Shown: positions 1 through 6,370 of the stretch, one piece after another
How the letters are laid out: the number at the start of each line of letters is the position of its first letter
Numbering within the stretch: position 1 is the stretch's first letter
NCBI GenBank assembly: GCA_002423245.1
Contig: DIVD01000070.1
Coordinates: forward strand, 1 to 15,609
Length of the DNA: 15,609 nucleotides
Reading direction: 5' to 3'
Source: Rhodobacteraceae bacterium UBA6141
Lineage (GTDB): Bacteria; Pseudomonadota; Alphaproteobacteria; Rhodobacterales; Rhodobacteraceae
Position numbers and translations under genes: made by a program
The notes under the pieces: model-generated
What the model was told of the DNA's origin: nothing
Database searches by the model: none
Seen by the model: the letters and a program-made list of their open reading frames with translations, nothing else

Positions 1-516
1 AAGCCGCTGATCGTCCGCTCCGCCTATCGCAGCCCCGCGCACAACCGCGCCGTCGGCGGCGCCACCCGGTCGAAGCATATGGAGGGCACGGCGTTTGATA
101 TCGCGATGGCGAACCACGACCCGGCGGCCTTCGAGGCGGCGGCGCGGGCGGTCGGGTTCCTCGGCTTCGGCTTCTATCCGCGCTCGGGGTTCATGCATGT
201 CGACCTCGGCCCCGCGCGTCAGTGGGGCGAGCGGTTCCCGGTCCGGGCGACGGCATTTGCAGCCGAAACGACGCCCGCGCGCGAGGTACTGGCCGACAGC
301 CGCACCATGAAGGGCGGCGGGGCGGCGGGCGTGGCGACGCTGGGCGCGGCGGGCGTCGAGGTTGCGCAAGAGGTTCTGGCGGAAACCCAATCGGCGATCC
401 TGCCCCTCGTGCCATACCTCGACACCCTGCGCTGGTTGCTCATCGCCGTGGCGCTCGGCGGCATCGCGGTCACGATCTACGCTCGGCTCGACGACTGGAA
501 GCGGGGGCAGCGATGA
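1..516 (+). CDS. M15-family (YcbK/VanY-like) peptidase, endolysin type, 5' end outside window
   Basis: The frame is open from base 1, so the N-terminus lies outside the window; 171 residues are visible. The zinc-binding signature of the M15 D-Ala-D-Ala carboxypeptidase/endopeptidase family is clear: SxHxxGxAxD appears as SKHMEGTAFD (codons 24-33) and the second part as MHVD (codons 65-68). These residues should bind zinc and cut peptidoglycan cross-links or stem peptides. After the catalytic part comes an Ala/Gly-rich linker and one hydrophobic segment (about WLLIAVALGGIAVTIYA) followed by a charged tail, so the protein is probably held in the inner membrane by its C-terminus. This arrangement occurs in prophage lysis cassettes of Rhodobacterales. 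The stop overlaps the start of the next gene (ATGA at 513-516), and two spanin-like genes follow, which supports a lysis role. The family call is firm; the lysis role is inference from context. Confidence 0.85.
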   Translation, partial: KPLIVRSAYRSPAHNRAVGGATRSKHMEGTAFDIAMANHDPAAFEAAARAVGFLGFGFYPRSGFMHVDLGPARQWGERFPVRATAFAAETTPAREVLADSRTMKGGGAAGVATLGAAGVEVAQEVLAETQSAILPLVPYLDTLRWLLIAVALGGIAVTIYARLDDWKRGQR

Positions 517-810
517 TTGCCGGGCTGATCACTGGGTTCGCCGCCAGCCCGTGGATGCGGTCGGCGCTGCGCTACGGCCATCATCCTCGCCGTGCTCCTG
601 TTTCTGCATTCGCTTCGGCGGTCTGGCGAGCGAGCGGGCCGGCTGGCCGAACGATTCGAGACCATGGAGAAATCCCATGACGCACAACGGCAGATGCTCG
701 AGGCGGCGGCACGTCGCCCCCGTTCTCGCAACGAGCTTGCTGAGCGGCTGCGCGACGGTCGGTTCTTACGGGCGCGCCGTCGGAACATATCCGCCCTTGG
801 TCGAGTATAG
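513..810 (+). pseudogene. Rz-like inner-membrane spanin (i-spanin), frameshifted
   Basis: The start ATG at 513 overlaps the stop of the peptidase gene. The first part reads MIAGLITGFAASPWMRSALRY; the continuation is in another frame and gives a hydrophobic helix (AIILAVLLFLHSL) followed by a charged, coiled-coil-like stretch (ERAGRLAERFETMEKS) ending at the stop 808-810. Removing one base near 576-579 (CGC TAC G GCC ATC) joins them into a 98-aa protein. One N-terminal membrane helix plus a periplasmic coiled coil is the layout of Rz-type i-spanins, which join the inner and outer membranes in the last step of phage lysis. An Rz1-like gene is nested in its 3' half, the classical arrangement. 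The shift may be a real mutation in a decaying prophage or a sequencing error. The call rests on layout and neighbours, not on a strong sequence signature. Confidence 0.65.
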
Positions 811-934
811 CCGCGATGTCCAAACGCGCGCGGCCGAGGAGCTGACCCTGCTGCCCGAGGGGGCGGTGATCATGGAGATGCTCAGCGACTACGCTGTGAT
901 GCGTGCACAGGCGCGGGCATGCAGACCGCCATGA
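677..934 (+). CDS. Rz1-like outer-membrane lipoprotein (o-spanin), nested in the Rz-like gene
   Basis: This 85-aa protein starts at ATG 677, inside the 3' half of the Rz-like gene and in a different frame. It has a basic N-terminus, a short hydrophobic stretch (VLATSLLSGC) and a lipobox LSGC with the acylated cysteine at residue 25, so it should be exported and lipidated. The remainder (YPPLVEYSRDVQTRAAEEL and a tail ending RAQARACRPP) is short and polar. A small lipoprotein encoded within or overlapping an i-spanin gene, behind a peptidoglycan hydrolase, is the signature of phage two-component spanins. Its frame is intact although the overlapping Rz-like frame is broken upstream of the overlap. 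It runs 124 codons further upstream in the same frame, but only the ATG at 677 places the lipobox at a usual distance from the start. Confidence 0.7.
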   Translation: MTHNGRCSRRRHVAPVLATSLLSGCATVGSYGRAVGTYPPLVEYSRDVQTRAAEELTLLPEGAVIMEMLSDYAVMRAQARACRPP

Positions 935-990
935 GGGCTTGCCGTGACCGGTCGGAACAGCCGAAACGAGGTTTGACTGGCTTCTGGCAG

Positions 991-1005
991 AAGCACGGCG
1001 TGCTT
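991..1005. terminator. Small hairpin between convergent genes
   Basis: AAGCAC (991-996) pairs with GTGCTT (1000-1005) around a GGC loop. It lies between the + strand Rz1-like gene and the - strand DksA-like remnant, where a two-way terminator would be expected. There is no T-run on either side, so it may be fortuitous. Confidence 0.25.
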
Positions 1006-1060
1006 TCGTGGCAGCCGCGTTGCACACCTCGTCAGCCTGCACAGTCTCGATACACCCGCC

Positions 1061-1336
1061 TCAGTCGTCGCACCAGCCGAACTCCCCCGCATCAATTCGA
1101 CGGATGGCTGCCTCGAGAACCCTGACGCGTCCACGTCGCCGTGTTTCCCGAGCTGCCGCCATGGCCTGTTGCTGCATCGCGTCCATGCGGATGAGTCGGC
1201 CAACGCTTTGCTGATCCAGCTCGACAGGTCTGCGGTCCGCCTACGTCTGAGCGGACGCGGACCGCAAGGCATCCAGTTCGTCGCGGAGCCGCAGCAGAAA
1301 CGCTGTCTTCAGCTCCTCCGGAGTGGGGTCCGACAT
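1061..1336 (-). pseudogene. DksA/TraR-like zinc-finger protein, interrupted by stop codons
   Basis: Starting from ATG at 1336, five bases after the Usp stop, the strand reads MSDPTPEELKTAFLLRLRDE, then a TAG at 1243-1241, then in the same frame PVELDQQSVGRLIRMDAMQQ and further helix-rich sequence, ending with the DksA/TraR signature IDAGEFGWCDD just before a TGA at 1063-1061. In this family the coiled-coil tip carries acidic residues and the C-terminus holds a four-cysteine zinc finger whose first cysteine is the one in GEFGWC. The other cysteines are not in frame here, so the finger is lost. DksA/TraR proteins bind in the secondary channel of RNA polymerase and adjust transcription under stress. 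Placement behind a universal stress protein suggests this was the third gene of a SulP-Usp-DksA operon. Two stops and a disrupted zinc finger make it a pseudogene unless the stops are sequencing errors. Confidence 0.75.
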
Positions 1337-1341
1337 GGCGC

Positions 1342-2196
1342 TCACCGCAAGAGCAGGACAGGAACCTTGCAGGACCGCATCATCTCGGTCGTGGTGGAGC
1401 CGATCACGAGGCTCCGGATGCGGCTGTGGCCGTAGGCGCCCATCACGAGCATGCCGAAGCCGTCCTTCTCGACCATCTTGCCCAGTTCCTCGTCCGGTTG
1501 CCCGGGCACGATGCGCGTCTGCGCCTCGATCCCGGCGGCCGCGAGCAAGGCCTTGGCGTCGGCAAGGCCCTTTGTAACCTCCGGCGTTTCGTTTCCGACG
1601 GTCACGACGGTGACGGGCAACTCCGCGAAGAAGGAACTGCGCGAGATGTGATCGACCGCCTTCATTGCCGAGCGCCCTCCGTCATAGGCGACGAGCACGG
1701 AGTCGATCGGCTTGAAGGCACGCGCGGCGACGAAGACGGGTCGATGCGCAGCGCGCACGATGCGTTCGAGATTCGAGCCCAGATGTCCCTTCGCGAAATC
1801 CGCCGCCTCGCCGCGCTTGCCGATGACGATTACTCGCGCTTCGCCCTCGATCTCGCCGATGGCCTCGACGATGTCACCGTGGCGCAGGCGGGTGGTAATC
1901 TCGGTCACGCCGTCCCGGTCCACGATGGCGCGGGCATCCTCGAGGATCGCGCGACCGCGATGACCGACGAGCTTTGCGCGTTGCGCGTCGAGCTCGGCCA
2001 GTTCCTCCATCAGTTTCGTCCGCGCCCCGAGGCGGATCGCGCCGGACAGGTCCGACTTTTCCGGGGCCTCCCGTCGGCCGAGTACATGGATCAGCTCGAC
2101 CGGTGCGGCGGTGCGCTGCGCGATCCAGGCGGCGTGGTGGCAGACGCTCTCGGAATAGATGGAGCCGTCCACGAGGGCGATGATCTTGTCTGTCAT
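1342..2196 (-). CDS. Universal stress protein with two tandem UspA domains
   Basis: The protein has 284 residues from the ATG at 2196 (MTDKIIALVDGSIYSE). A TTG 18 bases upstream is in frame, but the ATG has a strong ribosome binding site 7 bases before it and is preferred. Two Usp domains follow each other. The first has the typical start (ALVDGS) and a phosphate-binding loop GKRGEAADFAKGHLGS. The second has VAYDGGRSAMKAV and ends with GAYGHSRIRSLVIGSTT, matching the G-2x-G-9x-G(S/T) ATP-binding pattern, then VPVLLLR. Usp proteins of this type are cytoplasmic and help survival under starvation, oxidative or other stress; the biochemical target is generally unknown. It lies 14 bases behind the SulP gene, so the two are surely co-transcribed, and it may act on or sense the state of that transporter (inference). 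Confidence 0.9.
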   Translation of the reverse strand: MTDKIIALVDGSIYSESVCHHAAWIAQRTAAPVELIHVLGRREAPEKSDLSGAIRLGARTKLMEELAELDAQRAKLVGHRGRAILEDARAIVDRDGVTEITTRLRHGDIVEAIGEIEGEARVIVIGKRGEAADFAKGHLGSNLERIVRAAHRPVFVAARAFKPIDSVLVAYDGGRSAMKAVDHISRSSFFAELPVTVVTVGNETPEVTKGLADAKALLAAAGIEAQTRIVPGQPDEELGKMVEKDGFGMLVMGAYGHSRIRSLVIGSTTTEMMRSCKVPVLLLR

Positions 2197-2202
2197 GGGT
2201 CT

Positions 2203-2210
2203 CTCCTCCC
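2203..2210 (-). promoter_or_regulatory. Shine-Dalgarno site of the Usp gene
   Basis: GGGAGGAG on the - strand sits exactly between the SulP stop (2213-2211) and the Usp ATG (2196), six bases from the start codon. It decides between the ATG at 2196 and the upstream in-frame TTG at 2214. Confidence 0.75.
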
Positions 2211-3701
2211 TCAATGCGCCGTCAGCTTGTCCATGGCGCCGGGCTTGTCATGGATCGCAAGCCGGTCGACCAGGGTTTCGGTCGCGTCGTTCATGCCCAC
2301 GACCTCGACCTCGGCGCCGTCGCGACGGAATTTCAGGATCGCCATGTCGAGCGCCTGAACCGAGGAGATGTCCCAGATATGCGCACGGCTCACGTCGATC
2401 ACGACGCGCTCGGGGGCCTCCTTGAAGTCGAAGGCATCCATGAAATCCTCGACGGAGCCGTAGAACAACTGCCCCTCGACGCGATAGGTGCGCACGCGCC
2501 CGTCCGCGCTGATGTCCGAGGTCACGCGGAACAGCTGCGCGATCTTTCCGGCGAAGAAGACGCCCGACAGCAGCACGCCCACCAGCACCCCGATGGCCAG
2601 ATTGTGGGTGTAGACCACGGTGACAACGGTCGCGATCATGACGATCGAGGACGACTTCGGATGCACTCGAAGCGCCTTGATCGATGACCAGGAGAATGTC
2701 CCGATCGAGACCATGATCATGATAGCGACGAGTGCCGGCATCGGAATGATGCTCACCAGATCGCCGAGGCCCACCACCAGGATCAGCAGGAAGACGCCCG
2801 CCACGAAGCACGACAGCCGCCCGCGCCCGCCGGATTTCACGTTGATGATGGACTGCCCGATCATCGCGCAGCCCGCCATCCCGCCGATGAAGCCGGTGGC
2901 GGTGTTCGCCAGCCCCTGACCGATGCATTCCTGGTTCCGGTTTGACTTCGTGTCGGTCAGGTCATCGACGATATTCTGTGTCATCAGGCTTTCGAGCAGG
3001 CCCACGACGGCCACCGCCACCGAATAGGGCAGAATGATCATCAGGGTCTCGAAGTTGAGCGGGATCTGCGGGATCAGGAAGACAGGCAGGGTGTCGGGCA
3101 GCGCGCCCATGTCGCCCACCGTCCGCACGTCGAGCCCGAGCGCGACGGCCAGACCCGTGAGCACCAGGATGGTCACGAGGGGCGAGGGAATGGCCGTGGT
3201 CAGAAGCGGAAAGAGGTAGATGATGGCAAGCCCCGCGGCCACGAGCGCGTAGGTGATCCACGTCACCTCCCGCGGGTCGAGCTCGGGCAGCTGCGCCATG
3301 AAGATCAGGATCGCGAGCGCGTTGACGAAGCCGGTCATCACCGATTTCGACACCCAGCGCATGAGGAAGCCGAGTTTCAGGACGCCGGCGCCGATCTGGA
3401 TCAATCCGGCCAGCACTGTCGCGGCCAGCAGGTATTGCAGCCCGTGATCGCGCACCAGCGTGACCATCAGGACCGCGGTCGCGGCGGTCGCCGCCGAGAT
3501 CATGCCGGGCCGCCCGCCGGTGATGGCGGTGATGACCGCGATGGAGAAGCTGGCGTAAAGCCCTACCTTGGGGTCCACGCCGGCGATGATGGAAAAGGCG
3601 ATGGCCTCGGGAATGAGTGCCAGCGCTACGACGAGGCCAGCGAGCAGGTCGCCACGAATGTTGCCGAGCCACTGGCTGCGATAAGCGTCGAGTGAAATCA
3701 T
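2211..3701 (-). CDS. SulP (SLC26-type) anion transporter with C-terminal STAS domain
   Basis: From the ATG at 3701 the protein has 496 residues, the length of short bacterial SulP carriers of the BicA group. It opens MISLDAYRSQWLGNIRGDLL and then has the SulP signature PEAIAFSIIAGVDPKVGLY, many hydrophobic helices, and a conserved block QGLANTATGFIGGMAGCAMI. The last 90 or so residues form a STAS domain (VEGQLFYGSVEDF, then VVIDVSRAHIWDISSVQALD), which regulates transport in this family. Members carry sulfate, bicarbonate or other anions; sequence alone does not tell which. The open frame continues 66 codons upstream to 3899, but homologues start near this ATG and the extra part looks non-coding. 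No good ribosome binding site precedes 3701, so the start is slightly uncertain. It heads an operon with a universal stress protein and a broken DksA-like gene. Confidence 0.9.
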   Translation of the reverse strand: MISLDAYRSQWLGNIRGDLLAGLVVALALIPEAIAFSIIAGVDPKVGLYASFSIAVITAITGGRPGMISAATAATAVLMVTLVRDHGLQYLLAATVLAGLIQIGAGVLKLGFLMRWVSKSVMTGFVNALAILIFMAQLPELDPREVTWITYALVAAGLAIIYLFPLLTTAIPSPLVTILVLTGLAVALGLDVRTVGDMGALPDTLPVFLIPQIPLNFETLMIILPYSVAVAVVGLLESLMTQNIVDDLTDTKSNRNQECIGQGLANTATGFIGGMAGCAMIGQSIINVKSGGRGRLSCFVAGVFLLILVVGLGDLVSIIPMPALVAIMIMVSIGTFSWSSIKALRVHPKSSSIVMIATVVTVVYTHNLAIGVLVGVLLSGVFFAGKIAQLFRVTSDISADGRVRTYRVEGQLFYGSVEDFMDAFDFKEAPERVVIDVSRAHIWDISSVQALDMAILKFRRDGAEVEVVGMNDATETLVDRLAIHDKPGAMDKLTAH

Positions 3702-4212
3702 GTAAATTTTGTCCAATACCGGTCCTGCGGCTTGCGCGAGATCGGCGTGCAAGTGCACCGTTTTCTTGTGGTTGTCCGGCGGATCGGCGGCCGGAAGAGC
3801 CACCCGGAATCTCTTCCAGGTCCAGGTTCGTTGCGCTGCGGCATAAGGGTTGCAGCGGAAAATGGCAACAAGCTTGGCTGGTTGGCAGGCCACAGCCAAC
3901 GCCCTGGCGGCGGGTCAGCAGTGTTGACTGCTCAAGAAAGCAGCAGTTACGCGGCATCCCCACAACGACATCTGTCCTCGGTTACGCAGGTATGGCCGGT
4001 CGCATTCGGTCTCGCAACGACCTGGCTATGCGGCAGGGCGACGGCCGCTTCTGAAGTCGGTGGCCTCGGGGTGTGTCCGCCGGGCGTCGACAGCCGGGAG
4101 TTCCAGGCGCGGGCGAGCGTCGAAGGTAGCTGAGTCCGACGTGATCGCGAAGGACTGTGCTGAGCGGGTTGCGCATGTCGGCCCCAAGCGACGCGTCTCT
4201 CCGCTCCGCGGC
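3702..4212. other. Region without a supportable gene upstream of the SulP operon
   Basis: No reading frame in these 510 bases resembles a known protein. The stretch next to the SulP start must hold its promoter, but no clear -35/-10 pair was found; the AT-rich AAAATTTA just before the start codon is notable in GC-rich DNA. A small hairpin AGCAGT-GTTG-ACTGCT lies at 3917-3932. The part near 4000-4212 is the downstream continuation of the sugar-dehydrogenase fragment and looks degraded. Confidence 0.5.
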
Positions 4213-4428
4213 TGGTCGGGATCGCGTGATGCGGAGGAGCCGCCCGTTTTCCTGATCCGTGATCAAGAGGAGCGACCCCTCGTCGTCGATTTCCACCTCC
4301 CGAGTTCGCTTCAGGTCGCGCAGGACCCGCTCCTCCGCCTGGACCAGTCCGTCCTCGCCGATCTCGAGAGGAACCACCCCCCCTGCCACGAGGGCCGAAA
4401 TCAAGAAATCGGGCCGATCGAAAAGGAG
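4213..4428 (-). pseudogene. C-terminal fragment of a PQQ-dependent sugar/aldose dehydrogenase-like protein
   Basis: On the - strand a stretch of about 70 residues reads DFLISALVAGGVVPLEIGED, then VQAEERVLRDLKRTREVEID and LLLITDQENGRLLRITRSRP. This resembles the last blades of YliI/glucose-sorbosone-dehydrogenase-type beta-propellers, where a line of the form 'GDLFVGAL...LVRLxLDGDRVxxEERLL' is followed by 'DGxLYVLTDxxxGRLLRI'. The rest of the propeller is missing: upstream (above 4428) the DNA turns into the ribosome binding site and start of an unrelated + strand gene. The open frame runs on to 3982 after the recognisable part, without resemblance to the family. It is read as a leftover from a rearrangement. 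The family assignment is from remembered pattern only. Confidence 0.5.
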
Positions 4429-4440
4429 GAGGACGTCACA

Positions 4441-4617
4441 ATGAGACTATTGATTTTTGGCGGTGCGTTGAGCCTGCTGGTGAGCGCCGCAGTCGCGCAA
4501 GATTTCGGCGGGCAGGAGGAGCAGGACTACGCTGGCCAGCTTTGGCAGAATATGCAGGACAGAAACTTGGCTGCGACGACGCTGTCCACGCCTTTCCCTA
4601 TCCAGGACCGGATCCGC
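4441..4617 (+). pseudogene. 5' fragment of a secreted protein gene, joined in frame to a transposase
   Basis: A strong ribosome binding site (AAGGAGGAGG at 4422-4431) precedes ATG 4441. The product starts MRLLIFGGALSLLVSAAVAQ, a good signal peptide with cleavage after AVA, and continues DFGGQEEQDYAGQLWQNMQD before the resemblance to a normal secreted protein fades near 4590. From about there the frame runs without a stop into the N-terminus of the IS5-family transposase (ATG at 4618) and on to 4935. The sense is a periplasmic or secreted protein whose gene was cut by the IS insertion; its rest is not found on the far side of the element. The function of the intact protein is not recognised. 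The resulting open frame could in principle yield a 164-aa exported chimera, probably without function. Confidence 0.55.
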
Positions 4618-5750
4618 ATGCCCATGAAACATCGCCCGCGCCCTCCGGAGCAAGATGATCTGCTGCGTCCGCGGCTTGTTGACAAGATCAACCAGCGGCA
4701 CGAGCTTGTGAAACTGGCGGCCTTGATCGACTGGGAGGTGTTCGATCAGGAATGGGCCGGGATCTTTCCGTCCGGCAAGGGTCGGCCCGCGACGGAGCCG
4801 CGGCTGGTGGCGGGGCTGCTTTATCTGCAGCACGCCTACCGGCTGTCAGACGAGGCGGTTGTGGCCCGCTGGGCCGAGAACCCGTATTCAGCACCTTACC
4901 GGCGAGATTTTCTTCCAGCACAAGCTGCCACTTGACCCGTCCTCGCTGACCCGCTGGCGTGGGCGGATCGGGGAGTTCGGCGGCAATGCGCCGTTGGTCC
5001 GAGCATGCCGCCGAACGGCGTCGAATGGCTGCTGACCCGGACGATCCGGGCCGGGCAGAAGTCCGGTGCGATCGACAAAGACAGCGTCAAGCGCGTGGCG
5101 GTCGATACCACCGTCATGGAAAAGGCGATTGCCCATCCCACGGACTCCCGGCTTTACGAGCGGGCGCGGGAGCAGTTGGTCGCCTTGGCGCGAGGCGCCG
5201 GGGCCAGCAGCCCCAGGGTGCCGACAAGATCTACGCCCTGCACGAGCCGGATGTGGATTGCATCTCGAAGGGCAAGGCCGGGTGCGTTATGAATTCAGCT
5301 GCAAGGTCAGCGTCGCGACCACGCTGGACGAGGGCTTTGTGGTCGGCATGCGCAGCTTTGCCGGCAACCCTTACGACGGCCATACCCTGAAAGAGGTCCT
5401 CGAACAGGTGACCATCCTGACCGACCGGCGCCCGGATCTGCCCGTCGTCGACCGCGGATACCGCGGCCCTGGCGTCGAGGCGACCCGCGTCCTGATCAGC
5501 GGCACAAGGCGCGGGTTGACGCCAAAACTCGTCGCAGACCTCTGCCGCCGAAGCGCCATCGAAGCGGAAATCGGCCACATGAAAACCGACGGCCGCCTCG
5601 CCAGATGCCCGTTGAAAGGCACCATCGGCGACGCCCTCTTTGCCGTGCTCAACGCCTGCGGACACAACATCCGCAAGATCCTCGCCCACCTCCGGGCTTG
5701 GCTTGCCTAGATCATCGCAGCCGTTTTGACTGCAATAACACCAATAGGGG
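4590..5750 (+). mobile_element. Degenerate IS5-family element with central deletion
   Basis: The boundaries are approximate, set by where the host-gene fragment stops and by about 40 bases after the transposase stop. The outer bases share a weak inverted similarity (CCCTAT near 4598-4603 against CCTATTGG read in reverse near 5745), too short to prove the ends. No target duplication was found. The element is inactive, since its transposase is broken in several places. Confidence 0.5.
4618..5710 (+). pseudogene. IS5-family transposase, frameshifted and internally deleted
   Basis: Five pieces in shifting frames together match an IS5-family transposase of about 440 residues. Piece 1 (from 4618) carries LVDKINQRHELVKLAALIDW and the block AGLLYLQHAYRLSDEAVVAR. 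Piece 2 (about 4889-4978) has GEIFFQHKLPLDPSSLTRWR. Piece 3 (about 5020-5195) has VKRVAVDTTVMEKAIAHPTD, which contains the first catalytic Asp of the DDE triad. After LVALAR roughly 80-90 codons are missing. Piece 4 (about 5210-5277) has DKIYALHEPDVDCISKGKA and piece 5 (to 5710) has FAGNPYDGHTL, LPVVDRGYRG (second Asp) and IEAEIGHMKTDGRLARCPLK (Glu region). The catalytic core is recognisable but cannot be made as one protein. The stop is TAG at 5708-5710. Confidence 0.85.
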
Positions 5751-5810
5751 CGCCAGCGTCAGCCGGTCACATCAGCCTGATCGGATGTTCAGGGCCAACT
5801 GTGTACCGCG

Positions 5811-5858
5811 CGGATTCACTATGTGAATCCTCGACGGTCAGAGTTCTGCAACAACCCC
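5811..5858 (+). repeat. Direct repeat R1, IS427-like terminal sequence with 8-bp palindrome
   Basis: GGATTCAC-TAT-GTGAATCC (5812-5830) forms a perfect 8-bp inverted repeat and is followed by CAGAGTTCTGCAACAA (5840-5855). The same order of elements ends the IS427-like element at 12042 and appears in R2. It is read as a solitary or truncated IS end. Confidence 0.6.
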
Positions 5859-6023
5859 GTGTGGCTGCGGTCAATGCACCGTGTCCCGGTGCTTCCATTT
5901 GTAAATGGTCTGCTCGGCCGTGCCGAACCGTTCCGCCAGCACCGAGGCGGCTCAACACTGGCCTGGATTGCCGCCCGAACCTTCGGGTGTCGTCGTCGCC
6001 TGCTTGTGAAGATGGATCAGCAC
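5859..6023 (-). pseudogene. N-terminal remnant of an IS481-family transposase
   Basis: On the - strand from a GTG at 6023 the DNA reads VLIHLHKQATTTPE, and after a frame change ASVLAERFGTAEQTIYKWKH followed by RDTVH and, after one extra base, DRSHT. These are the beginning and helix-turn-helix of IS481-family transposases, which normally run MLIxLHKQATTTPKVRAAIQ then VYKWRKRDSVHDRSHT. The catalytic rve domain is missing: the homology stops exactly where repeat R1 begins. At least two frame breaks are present. The remnant shows that a second insertion or deletion event at R1 cut the element. Confidence 0.7.
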
Positions 6024-6168
6024 GTGCGCACCCCGCCCCGAATTTCCCCCAGAACCGACCTTGCCATGAAAAACGCAGAACGCCGAGGGTCTATGCGATC
6101 ATCCGGGGTGGAACACACAGGAATACGGAACAGGCTCAATTTTTCACCGGCGGCCTGTCCAACCGTAT

Positions 6169-6215
6169 GGATTCGCAATGTGCATCCTACAAGGGCGGAG
6201 TTTTGCAGCATCGTC
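6169..6215 (+). repeat. Direct repeat R2, diverged copy of R1
   Basis: GGATTCGC-AAT-GTGCATCC (6169-6187) followed by GGAGTTTTGCAGCA (6197-6210) matches R1 position for position with several substitutions, in the same orientation, about 357 bp downstream. It flanks the IS481 remnant on the other side. Confidence 0.5.
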
Positions 6216-6255
6216 AGGCCGACATCGCAAACCAACGAAGCTCACATGCTCTCAA

Positions 6256-6269
6256 CCGCCTTCGGGCGG
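6256..6269. terminator. CCGCC-TTCG-GGCGG hairpin
   Basis: A 5-bp GC stem closed by an extra-stable UUCG tetraloop, followed on the + strand by CATGCTTCCTCTCTTTT, which is pyrimidine-rich and ends in TTTT. It lies 100 bases before the FMN reductase start and could end read-through from the junk region. The T-run is imperfect and far from the stem. Confidence 0.35.
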
Positions 6270-6370
6270 CATGCTTCCTCTCTTTTCGACGGAATCTTTA
6301 GAATGGAGGAGAGGATGAAAATTGAATATACACTAAAACTATAGAGATAGACGGGAAAGGAAGATCCGTG

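Larger units (their letters stand above)
5711..6370. other. Intergenic junk region holding IS remnants and the leader of the sulfur-type operon
   Basis: No intact gene is supported here. It contains the tail of the IS5-family element, two related direct repeats (5811-5858 and 6169-6215), an IS481-family N-terminal remnant on the - strand, a UUCG-type hairpin (6256-6269), and a more AT-rich stretch (about 6285-6355) just before the FMN reductase gene, which must carry the operon promoter. A 13-codon frame (6303-6344) with a good ribosome binding site before its second ATG lies in that stretch. Confidence 0.6.

Noticed and set aside
576..579. Programmed frameshift in the Rz-like gene
   Set aside because: No slippery heptamer or downstream structure is evident; a plain one-base insertion or read error explains it.
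889..1272. 127-codon frame on the - strand
   Set aside because: It lies in the wrong frame relative to the DksA-like sequence; the recognisable residues are read in the frame starting at 1336.
1426..2358. 310-codon open frame on the + strand
   Set aside because: Shadow of the universal stress protein gene; no start signals or known motifs.
4060..4935. 291-codon + strand frame as one gene
   Set aside because: Only the part from the ATG at 4441 has a ribosome binding site and a signal peptide; the upstream part is antisense to the sugar-dehydrogenase fragment, and the downstream part is transposase.
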